NCBI RefSeq assembly: GCF_004521965.1
Contig: NZ_SDGK01000010.1
Span: forward strand, 22,000-85,999
Source of the DNA: Weissella cibaria
GTDB lineage: Bacteria > Bacillota > Bacilli > Lactobacillales > Lactobacillaceae
Direction of reading: 5' to 3'
DNA length: 64,000 bases
In this document: in pieces, positions 7,924-15,453 of the stretch
How the letters are laid out: the number at the start of each line of letters is the position of its first letter
How positions within the stretch are numbered: position 1 is the stretch's first letter
Program-made: the position numbers and the translations under genes
The notes under the pieces: model-generated
What the model was told of the DNA's origin: nothing
Databases searched by the model: none
Seen by the model: only the letters and a program-made list of their open reading frames with translations

Positions 7924-8349
7924 ATGGATAAGCGTAACAAGTACACGGGCAAGTTTGAGACCCAAAAGAATGCTGATTTTATTGAAGCGGTTACTGAATC
8001 ACCCAAGCAGTGGCAGACAGTGGTTGATACGGTGCGTAGTGCATTGGATAACGCGCGCTATGAGCCTAACGTGATTAGAGAAGGTGAAAATTGGCGTAAG
8101 CAAACCATTTTGTCAGTGATTAGCTTACTAGCTGAATCATTACCGATTGCTGAACTGTTGGACAGTATGGAATACGGTGACATCTTAATGCAGCAGGGCA
8201 AAGTTACCCATGCTAACCATGATACTTACTTAGATAACATCATGGATAAGTACGTGACGCCTAGTGACAAGCTATTAGCAGTTAAGGCGGCACTATTGTA
8301 CATCAACAAAAATACTGACATCACAGCGTTAGAAGCTGGGTTGAATTGA
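7924..8349 (+). CDS. Hypothetical protein of the satellite early operon
   Basis: A 141-residue soluble, acidic protein starting MDKRNKYTGKFETQKNADF. An AAGGAG sits 8 bases before this ATG. TTG codons in frame at 7903 and 7918 are less likely starts. It has no membrane segment or known motif that I recognise. The mix of helices and its position behind the Cro-like gene suggest a regulatory or replication accessory role, but this is a guess. It is followed by a 365-base non-coding stretch. Confidence 0.7.
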   Translation: MDKRNKYTGKFETQKNADFIEAVTESPKQWQTVVDTVRSALDNARYEPNVIREGENWRKQTILSVISLLAESLPIAELLDSMEYGDILMQQGKVTHANHDTYLDNIMDKYVTPSDKLLAVKAALLYINKNTDITALEAGLN

Positions 8350-8554
8350 TTTCAAGGGGTAGCGCAATTTTGAGCCACCCCATACATACACAACAAACTA
8401 ATTAAAGGACAACTTTATTAGTTATTACCGTGGTCAGACTTGGTATGTGGTGCTGACCGACACACAGGCTGGGGTACAAGTTTAAACCCGTCGCCACCCA
8501 GCCCATGTGATACATATGACCCAAGTAAGTCACTAAACTACTTAATTTAATACC

Positions 8555-8691
8555 TGAATCATAGTGTCAGTTTGTTTTGCCGGCTAACTGATTGCTAGAT
8601 AGACGAGCGCCCAACTCACAGCGCAAACAAAAAGCCCCGTTAGCCTTTACCTTGGACAGTAACTAACGAAGCCCCCAGACACTACGATTCA
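8555..8691 (+). other. Large imperfect palindrome; possible structured RNA
   Basis: The 14-base arm at 8555-8568 (TGAATCATAGTGTC) pairs with 8678-8691 with one G-U type change. Inside, GGCTAAC (8582-8588) pairs with GTTAGCC (8638-8644), which could instead pair with CTAAC at about 8662-8666. This lies in the gene-free stretch 8350-8714, which also holds a GGCTGGG/CCCAGCC stem at about 8469-8505. No ORF of note is present. Confidence 0.4.
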
Positions 8692-8714
8692 AAAGAAAGG
8701 AAGTGTTTTTTTTA

Positions 8715-8969
8715 ATGGATAACCCTATTGTAGCAGATGACAAGCTGATTACCGTTTTAAAGCAGGCGGTGATTGAATCGCTTGATACATTTCAGCCTAG
8801 TCCATGGATGACGCAAAAAGAAGCGAGCGCCTATGTTCACATGAATTACAAGACGTTTAAGAAACTAGCTGACCAAGGTGTGTTTAAGGCACACAGTGGG
8901 GCTAAGTACGGTATTGCGTTTGAACGATACAACCGAGATGAGTTAGATCTAGCAGTGAAAGGACTGTAA
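8715..8969 (+). CDS. Excisionase-like / MerR-type helix-turn-helix protein
   Basis: An 84-residue protein whose C-terminal half reads MTQKEASAYVHMNYKTFKKL, then VFKAHSGAKYGIAFERYNRDELD. This is the winged-helix pattern of phage excisionases and helix-turn-helix type 17 domains. Such proteins bend attachment-site DNA for excision or act as small regulators. An in-frame GTG at 8703 overlaps the ribosome site, so the ATG at 8715 is preferred. It is followed 3 bases later by another small gene. Confidence 0.65.
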   Translation: MDNPIVADDKLITVLKQAVIESLDTFQPSPWMTQKEASAYVHMNYKTFKKLADQGVFKAHSGAKYGIAFERYNRDELDLAVKGL

Positions 8970-8972
8970 TTT

Positions 8973-9326
8973 ATGGAGCAAACAACTTTAATGACACTAG
9001 ATGATGACACAGTGGTCAGCATGATTGCAGCGCTTGAACGCGGGACGGTCAGTAACCCAGTTGGTTGGGTATCACTTGGTACATATGCCGGTTTGATGTT
9101 GGCAGAAAGTGAGACAGAGCAACGTAAGGCTGTGATTACAGCGGTAAATGACCTTATTGACCTTGGTGTACCAGTTGGCTATGCCGTGGGTGTTGGTTAT
9201 CGGTTCTTTTTAATCAGGACACCGAGTGACTTACAGATGTCAGCTAACAGGTATGACCAACGACTGACAGCGATTGATTGCTTAGGTTGGTATGACAAAG
9301 TAAAAAGCCGGCTACATAGCATGTAA
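8973..9326 (+). CDS. Hypothetical satellite protein (117 aa)
   Basis: Starts 3 bases after the previous stop, so translation is probably coupled. The protein is acidic at the N-terminus and has a central helix-rich part (TEQRKAVITAVNDLIDLGVP) that resembles a small winged-helix or preprimosomal domain, but I do not recognise a family. No signal peptide. It belongs to the early operon leading to the replication genes. Confidence 0.7.
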   Translation: MEQTTLMTLDDDTVVSMIAALERGTVSNPVGWVSLGTYAGLMLAESETEQRKAVITAVNDLIDLGVPVGYAVGVGYRFFLIRTPSDLQMSANRYDQRLTAIDCLGWYDKVKSRLHSM

Positions 9327-9407
9327 CCGACTTACTAAGTCCACTGGTTGAAAGTTTGGCGACCCAAGACCGGTGCGACATCCCCAAATAGAAAGGACTA
9401 TTTAAGT

Positions 9408-9563
9408 ATGAGTGATTTAGATAACAGTAGCAAGCAATTAGAAGCTGGTTTCTTAGCTGGTATCAAGGTGGCTAGTCAAACAGTGAGCCACAGTGAACTT
9501 AGCAAGCAAGCCAAGCTGTACGTGTTGCGTTTGATGTTGGATGTTTTAAAGGAGATGTACTAA
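9408..9563 (+). CDS. Small hypothetical satellite protein (51 aa)
   Basis: MSDLDNSSKQLEAGFLAGI... is preceded by GAAAGGA at good distance. A longer frame from 9348 has no ribosome site. The product is helical and charged, with no known motif. Its stop codon overlaps the next start in TAATG, which suggests translational coupling. Confidence 0.65.
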   Translation: MSDLDNSSKQLEAGFLAGIKVASQTVSHSELSKQAKLYVLRLMLDVLKEMY

Positions 9564-9826
9564 TGACTTTATATGAATTGTTAAATGACGCAGAAATACG
9601 TTCCGCAGCGATTGCTAGTGTCGCTACTTTAATCGTAAATGAGACACAAGACGAAGTGCATTATCTTGGTGAACACCCAACGAAGTCACAGATTGAACAA
9701 GCTAACGAGATTATCAAATCGTATGACCGTATTAGCAAGGTAGCGCTGATGTTTATGAGAGCAGCAGATGACTTACAGGAGCGTGTATCAGAAGCGGCTA
9801 TGATGACGTTGCCAACTAAGGAGTAG
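9563..9826 (+). CDS. Small hypothetical satellite protein (87 aa)
   Basis: Coupled to the gene before through a TAATG overlap and followed 5 bases later by the primase gene. The product is acidic and mostly helical (SYDRISKVALMFMRAADDLQE). No family is recognised. Position suggests an accessory of replication. Confidence 0.65.
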   Translation: MTLYELLNDAEIRSAAIASVATLIVNETQDEVHYLGEHPTKSQIEQANEIIKSYDRISKVALMFMRAADDLQERVSEAAMMTLPTKE

Positions 9827-9831
9827 TCACT

Positions 9832-10749
9832 ATGATCTACGAGCAAAAAGGGCTGAATAAGAAAGAATACACGCCGGTGTTTGGGGATGAAGATGATTTT
9901 TCTCACTTGGCTGGGAACGTAGCAAGCCCTAAGACAACGGCATACCGACACACAGAGCAACAGTTGGCTAGTTTTAAACAGGTGAACGCCCCTTATGTTC
10001 TTTACGGGACACTTGCTAATGACAATATGGAGCGCGCTAAAAATGAAGTGCTAGAACGTAGCGTGATGTTTATTGATGTTGATGATAGTGGTACCTATGA
10101 AGATGTAGCTAACCACTTGGCTAGTTTCTTGAACGCTATGAGCGCTAATCATGTCATCTATCCGACTATTAGCAACGGTATCAAGGACGGGACAAGGTTG
10201 CGTGCTGGTATTCAGTTAGATAAACCACTGAATCAAGACGACTATATCAAGGCTTGGTTAGTGGTTATTGGACAGACACACATTAAGGCTGACAGGCGTG
10301 GCGCTGAAAGTAATTTTTCACAGTTACAGGGTATTTATGTACCGACTGACCAGAACGCTGCTAACACGCCAATTATTGAGACTGACGGGGTTGGGCTGAA
10401 CACAGACGCGCTGATTGAGTTGTTTAACAATAACCCTAACAAGTACCAGCCACTGGATAAACAAGCACATAGTCAGACACCTGTTGATATTAGTAACACC
10501 CCAAAGTATGCACTTGTTGCTAGAAAGATGTTACTAGCCATGTTTGACCCAGAGAACAGGTACCAAGCATTTGGTGGTTGGGATAACATGCTGACAGACG
10601 TAGGTGGTTGGGTGTACCGGCAGACACACGGTGACATCAAACTGACTGGTGATATTGTCGCAACTGTAAACGCATTGGGGAGTGACCCGATTGACCCAGA
10701 TGAGCTAAAAGCAAAGTTCAAAAGTTGGGTGAATCGTTGGACGTATTGA
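9832..10749 (+). CDS. AEP-like primase / replication protein
   Basis: A 305-residue protein. The motif RSVMFIDVDDSGTYEDV at about residues 79-95 fits the acidic DxD of archaeo-eukaryotic-type primase domains. PTISNGIKDGTRLRAGI at about residues 107-123 and the later SNFSQLQGIYVP fit the remaining conserved blocks. The C-terminal 85 residues resemble a primase helical domain. Such proteins prime replication of satellites and plasmids together with the P4-type helicase, which follows 19 bases later. The primase assignment is moderately sure; the nucleotide chemistry is inferred. Confidence 0.7.
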   Translation: MIYEQKGLNKKEYTPVFGDEDDFSHLAGNVASPKTTAYRHTEQQLASFKQVNAPYVLYGTLANDNMERAKNEVLERSVMFIDVDDSGTYEDVANHLASFLNAMSANHVIYPTISNGIKDGTRLRAGIQLDKPLNQDDYIKAWLVVIGQTHIKADRRGAESNFSQLQGIYVPTDQNAANTPIIETDGVGLNTDALIELFNNNPNKYQPLDKQAHSQTPVDISNTPKYALVARKMLLAMFDPENRYQAFGGWDNMLTDVGGWVYRQTHGDIKLTGDIVATVNALGSDPIDPDELKAKFKSWVNRWTY

Positions 10750-10768
10750 GTAGATTGGAGATGAAAGA

Positions 10769-12487
10769 ATGGAAACATTGTTAGATGACGAAGAAACCAC
10801 TAAACTAGCTGACCAAGTGGCTAAACATGATACTAGCAAGCAAACGGAAGCGGAACGCCTTGCTGATTACATGACATTGCGCCGTTGGTGGCAGACGAAG
10901 GGTAAACGTATTGATGACGACACCGCCACTTATAACGGTATGCCATTTGACCCTGAACGTTCTTATACGTGGGAAGAGATGACGGCAGATGTGAAGTTAC
11001 GGCTTAATGAGAGGTCACCCCATTGGTTAGTGCATGATATTGATAAGTCAGGTAAGTTATCTGTTTGGGTACCGGACATTAACTTGTTTGTGGATGACAT
11101 CAAAGAGCGCCGCCATATTATCGTTGTGAATGACACACACCCAGACGGGCTATATTGGAACGGTAAATACTGGGATAAGTTCACCAAGCAACAACCGCTA
11201 TTAAAGGTCATTAAAGGCGATTCGATTAAGTTGCTGAATAAGTACCGTGTGTTTGATAAAGTTTCTAGGCAGAAGCGCAGTGACATGATTGAATTGGCGC
11301 AAACGTTGATACCAGAGCCGAGTTATCAAGTGTTTAACAGCGAAGATCTAGTGAGTTTTAAGAACGGTACGCTGGACTTAAAAACAATGCAATTACATGA
11401 GTACCGTGAAGAAGATTATCTGACATCATTGTTACCGGCTAAGATTATTGAAAGTAATGACGGTGGGCTGGTTGCTGAATACGCGCGTTATTTGCTTGGG
11501 GATGACGCCCAGACACTTATTGAGTGGTTTGGGTACATGTTCTTTTTGAATGATGACAGCTTGCAGAATATTGTCTTTATCCAAGGACAAGGTGGTAACG
11601 GTAAAAGTACGCTATTAAAGGTATTGCTAAGCGCATTCGGTATTGAGCGATTTGGTGGATCTATCAGTTTCTCACAGCTTGCTGATAAGAATGATAGTTC
11701 ACGGTACATGGAGCAGTTGGCTGGTATGTACGCCAATATCCTGACTGAATCAGACGCTACTATTTCAAGTAGAGGCTTGGACATTCTTAAAAAAATTGCG
11801 TCAGGAGACCCACTGACAGCAAACCCCAAAGGACGAGATACGTATAGTTTTAAGGTACATGCCAAGTTTTTGATTTCAGCTAATTTCAATTTACCGACAT
11901 TTCCAGACCAGAAAGAATACAGTCGCCGATTGGTGTTGTTGAGTGCTGGTGCTAAGCCTATTACTGATATGGATGACGCAGAACGTGAAGCGTACATGTC
12001 TAAGTATCATGAAGATAAGTTAGTAGCAGAGTTACCCAAGTTCATCTATTACGCCATTACACAGGCTAAGCAAGCCATTGAGCGCCGTAAGCTGACCATT
12101 ACAGACGCAGCTAAGCAACGAACGGCAGACTGGTTAACTAGTGATGATCTACTAAGCCAGTTCATGAAGGAGTATTTTGTGGACACCCAAGGTACTAATG
12201 GTGTTACGGTTAAATACGCTCACGACATGTTTAAAGCGTTTTTGATGAGTGAAGGTATACCAGCCAACAAGGTTATTGGTGTATCAGAGTTTCGCAAGTC
12301 GCTAGTTAGTCATAATATTACATATACCAAGACAGCAGCACCGGCTAATAAGGCAGACGCTGAACTAGTTGATGATTATGCCAAGCCGTCACGTAACCGA
12401 ATCAAGGGCAAAGGTATCAAGACTAATGACCAGCAGGTGATGACAAAGCCAGATGATATTTATAAGCAGTGGGAGCTGTCAAATTGA
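10769..12487 (+). CDS. P4-family phage/plasmid helicase (D5-like ATPase)
   Basis: A 572-residue superfamily 3 type helicase. The Walker A motif GQGGNGKST lies at about residues 271-279, and Walker B-like ANILTESDA at about 320-328. The sensor-type region KFLISANFNLPTFPD lies at about 369-383, with SRRLVLLSAG as probable arginine finger region. A D5_N-like domain precedes the ATPase (GYMFFLNDDSLQNIVF). The C-terminus resembles a winged-helix origin-binding part (VKYAHDMFKAFLMSEGI). It probably recognises the iteron region just downstream (12538-12637), as in SaPI-type Rep. A terminator follows at 12498. Confidence 0.88.
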   Translation: METLLDDEETTKLADQVAKHDTSKQTEAERLADYMTLRRWWQTKGKRIDDDTATYNGMPFDPERSYTWEEMTADVKLRLNERSPHWLVHDIDKSGKLSVWVPDINLFVDDIKERRHIIVVNDTHPDGLYWNGKYWDKFTKQQPLLKVIKGDSIKLLNKYRVFDKVSRQKRSDMIELAQTLIPEPSYQVFNSEDLVSFKNGTLDLKTMQLHEYREEDYLTSLLPAKIIESNDGGLVAEYARYLLGDDAQTLIEWFGYMFFLNDDSLQNIVFIQGQGGNGKSTLLKVLLSAFGIERFGGSISFSQLADKNDSSRYMEQLAGMYANILTESDATISSRGLDILKKIASGDPLTANPKGRDTYSFKVHAKFLISANFNLPTFPDQKEYSRRLVLLSAGAKPITDMDDAEREAYMSKYHEDKLVAELPKFIYYAITQAKQAIERRKLTITDAAKQRTADWLTSDDLLSQFMKEYFVDTQGTNGVTVKYAHDMFKAFLMSEGIPANKVIGVSEFRKSLVSHNITYTKTAAPANKADAELVDDYAKPSRNRIKGKGIKTNDQQVMTKPDDIYKQWELSN

Positions 12488-12497
12488 TTATTTTAGG

Positions 12498-12526
12498 GCG
12501 GTTGACTTAGGTTAGCCGCTTTTTTT
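12498..12526 (+). terminator. Terminator after helicase
   Basis: GCGGTTGAC pairs with GTTAGCCGC (imperfect) around TTAG, followed by seven T. Confidence 0.65.
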
Positions 12527-12537
12527 GTAGAGATTTT

Positions 12538-12637
12538 GTAGACTTCTACACTCTTACCTACACCCTGTGTAGAGGGTTTTTACCAGTCATACCAAGGGCT
12601 ACCGGTATTTTTCTACACTTTATACACTTTTTTAGAA
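12538..12637 (-). repeat. Iteron-rich origin-like sequence, right copy (inverted)
   Basis: Carries several TCTACAC, CCTACAC and TGTAGAG motifs just downstream of the helicase gene, where satellite and plasmid origins often lie. Its reverse complement aligns to 6488-6589. The two copies are about 6 kb apart in opposite orientation and flank the repressor, early and replication genes. Confidence 0.65.
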
Positions 12638-12764
12638 GTAGCGCGCGTAAATACCACGCAGGGTGTTGGTCAGTTTTCCCCACGAGTGGACAATTTGGAG
12701 TTATTGAACACGTTGTACAATAATATAGATATAGTTTGCAGACGTGAAAAAATGAGGTGAGTAT

Positions 12765-13160
12765 ATGGCAAAGCTGGTTGAAACGGTAGATAACGCAGCA
12801 ACTGCAAAAGAGGTTAGAAACTTTTTAAAGTCGGAAGCAATTAGAATTTTGTTTATTTCCCAGTTTGATGTTTATCACGCAGACCCCGAAATACTTAATA
12901 AAGTTCCAATGACGGGGAGATCATCAACTGATGATGTGGTTGGATATGCAAACAGCTTAATAGAAGCCCTTATGAGTTTAGACAAGCTAAAGCGTGTGTT
13001 GATATGGCGGAAATACATTTTAAAAGAAACACACGGAGCAATTAGCTGTGATACTCATCTTTCATCTAGGCGATCACAGGAAATAATGCAAGAGGGGTTG
13101 ATAGAGTTTGCCATATCTTTTCGTGAGACGTATGACTTTATCGTGACACCGGAGGGCTGA
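12765..13160 (+). CDS. ArpU-like phage late transcription regulator
   Basis: A 131-residue soluble protein. The second half (SLIEALMSLDKLKRVLIWRK, then a helix-turn-helix-like LSSRRSQEIMQEGLIEFAISF) resembles ArpU-family regulators of phage late genes. The motif is weak, so the call rests partly on position before a second sigma-like protein. A ribosome site (GAGGTGAG) precedes the ATG, and a divergent-looking promoter region with AT-rich DNA lies upstream. Confidence 0.55.
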   Translation: MAKLVETVDNAATAKEVRNFLKSEAIRILFISQFDVYHADPEILNKVPMTGRSSTDDVVGYANSLIEALMSLDKLKRVLIWRKYILKETHGAISCDTHLSSRRSQEIMQEGLIEFAISFRETYDFIVTPEG

Positions 13161-13163
13161 ATA

Positions 13164-13478
13164 ATGGCTGATAAGTACGATAAGTTACTGACTGACTATT
13201 TCAACGGCACGCTAGATAAGCATGTAGCGAGCTATGAAGTATCAGATTGGTTTTTAGAAGAGCATAGGGCCGAATATGAGGATATGAGGCGGGTGAGGTC
13301 GACTATTGATGATGTGGTGCATGATACGCTCAAACCCTTCTATCAGAATGTACTTAAAGCTAAGTATGGCGATAGAATGACGTTTGATGAGTTACAGACC
13401 ATGTTTGATAGAACGCCAACAGCAATAAACAAACAGAAGTACAGAGTGAAGCGAAAACTAAAAGAAGCCGGCCTGTAA
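13164..13478 (+). CDS. RinA/ArpU-like sigma-related regulator
   Basis: A 104-residue protein starting 3 bases after the previous stop. The C-terminal half has a sigma-70 region 4-like helix-turn-helix: FYQNVLKAKYGDRMTFDELQ, then FDRTPTAINKQKYRVKRKLK. RinA/ArpU-type proteins activate packaging and late genes in phages and satellites. No such late genes follow inside the element, so its targets may have been lost or may lie in a helper phage. Confidence 0.7.
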   Translation: MADKYDKLLTDYFNGTLDKHVASYEVSDWFLEEHRAEYEDMRRVRSTIDDVVHDTLKPFYQNVLKAKYGDRMTFDELQTMFDRTPTAINKQKYRVKRKLKEAGL

Positions 13479-13955
13479 TTACTGCTTTCTGCTACATAGA
13501 AAATCACCACAAGATTACAACAAGATTTAGGGATATTTGGCAGGGTGATAAAGCCGCTATTAACGTTGATATGCCGGCGGTTGCGACTGGTTTACTATCC
13601 ATAAAACGGAACTATGAGTGAGCCGAGGTTTTTAACATTTTTGGGGGATGAATTATGTATGATTTGTGTAAGGCTGTGAGAAGTCCGTGACGACGTTTTT
13701 TTGCCGCGATAAATTCTGCATGCTAAATCTGAAAATCGGTTATACTCCCGCCCGTGTCGCTTAGGAAGTAACCGAATATCAAATAGTGCCGTCTCTTCAA
13801 CGCGCTGTAGTTATTATTATTTTTTGGATTGAACGGTACGGCACTGTCAGCAAGTTCATCCCCAATTAGGTACAAAAAAACTGACCACCTAACAATTAGC
13901 TAAGTGGTCAGACATGAAGAGTTGAGCGTTCAATTTTTAGTTTTTTTGATGTGCC
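13479..13955 (+). other. Gene-poor right end of the element
   Basis: This stretch holds no convincing gene. Short open frames occur (for example about 35 codons ending at 13621, containing IWQGDKAAINVDMPAVATG, and 21 codons starting MSEPRFLTFLGDEL at about 13613). They could be leftovers of late genes. An 8-bp stem AGTGCCGT/ACGGCACT lies at about 13784-13846. Confidence 0.4.
13874..13911 (-). terminator. Minus-direction terminator near attR
   Basis: CTGACCACTTA pairs with TAGGTGGTCAG (one mismatch) and is followed by seven T on the minus strand. It would shield the element from leftward transcription, or is a leftover of a lost minus-strand gene. Confidence 0.6.
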
Positions 13956-13974
13956 GGTGTACTTGCCGGTGTAC
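13956..13974 (+). repeat. Right GGTGTAC boxes (probable integrase arm sites)
   Basis: Two GGTGTAC heptamers start at 13956 and 13968, exactly 12 bp apart. The sequence GTACTTGCCGGTGTAC is shared with the left end at 5159-5174. Confidence 0.65.
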
Positions 13975-14038
13975 TCATGAGATTTCCCGTTACTCAAAAG
14001 CCTATTACACAGGCGTTTTTAGACTATTTGGTTGAGAC

Positions 14039-14052
14039 CCAGTATGCCCAGT
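14039..14052 (+). other. attR core
   Basis: Second copy of CCAGTATGCCCAGT, here without a complete tRNA gene. It marks the right boundary of the element. Host sequence and the ldh control region begin after it. Confidence 0.85.
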
Positions 14053-14105
14053 GATAACGGAAAGACGTTTCTGATTTTTCGGGAGCGCCTTTTTATTTTG
14101 CACTC

Positions 14106-14130
14106 ATTTGTGAATAAATGTTTCACAAAT
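14106..14130. promoter_or_regulatory. Rex-like palindrome upstream of ldh
   Basis: ATTTGTGAA-N7-TTCACAAAT is a perfect palindrome with 9-bp arms. It resembles the redox regulator Rex site (TTGTGAA-N4-TTCACAA) but with a wider centre. It lies about 70 bases before the ldh promoter. Rex control of ldh is common in Firmicutes, but the spacing difference leaves this open. Confidence 0.4.
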
Positions 14131-14201
14131 GGAAGAGTCGGCTAATTTGTACCACACACGTTGCGAAATGTCGCCGTTCAAACGTTGTACAGATATTCAC
14201 A

Positions 14202-14229
14202 TTGTAAGTGAATTATGCTAAACTATAAA
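14202..14229 (+). promoter_or_regulatory. ldh promoter
   Basis: TTGTAA, 16-base spacer, TATAAA. A second reading uses TTCACA at 14196 with TAAACT 17 bases on. ATTCAC-N7-GTGAAT (14195-14213) forms an inverted repeat over the -35. Confidence 0.5.
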
Positions 14230-14253
14230 AGATTTGAAACTTATATTGAGTAA

Positions 14254-15225
<972 letters not shown>

Positions 15226-15244
15226 GTAAATATTAACACTTAAG

Positions 15245-15282
15245 AAAGACGCGACTATTCAATATGAGTAGTCGCGTCTTTT
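15245..15282 (+). terminator. ldh terminator
   Basis: AAGACGCGACTA pairs with TAGTCGCGTCTT around a 12-base loop, followed by T's. Confidence 0.9.
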
Positions 15283-15453
15283 GTCGAAAATTCACAAACT
15301 GTCCAATTTTAAAACCCACATCTCTAAAGCGGTAGGGTTAGTTCATAATGCTGTTTTTCACAAGAAGGTTTGCGGCTACTCATTTTTACAAAGAAAGCGT
15401 ACAATGAAATTTATTAATATTATTACGCAATTATTTAAAGAGGTATTAAACTC

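Larger units (their letters stand above)
5020..14052. mobile_element. Integrated phage satellite-like element (PICI-like) in tRNA-Gln
   Basis: About 9.0 kb lies between direct copies of CCAGTATGCCCAGT, at 5020-5033 inside the tRNA-Gln 3' end and at 14039-14052. The gene order is leftward integrase and CI-type repressor, then rightward Cro-like gene, small genes, AEP-like primase, P4-type helicase and two ArpU/RinA-like regulators. This is the layout of phage-inducible chromosomal islands. No capsid, tail, terminase or lysis gene was found. The leucine codons (CTA, TTA and CTG mixed) differ from the TTG-rich host genes, which points to horizontal origin. Alternatives are a deleted prophage or an integrative plasmid-like element. 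Confidence 0.8.

Noticed and set aside
11488..11997. A 169-codon minus-strand frame opposite the P4 helicase
   Set aside because: Shadow of the helicase gene; no start signal and no recognisable domain.
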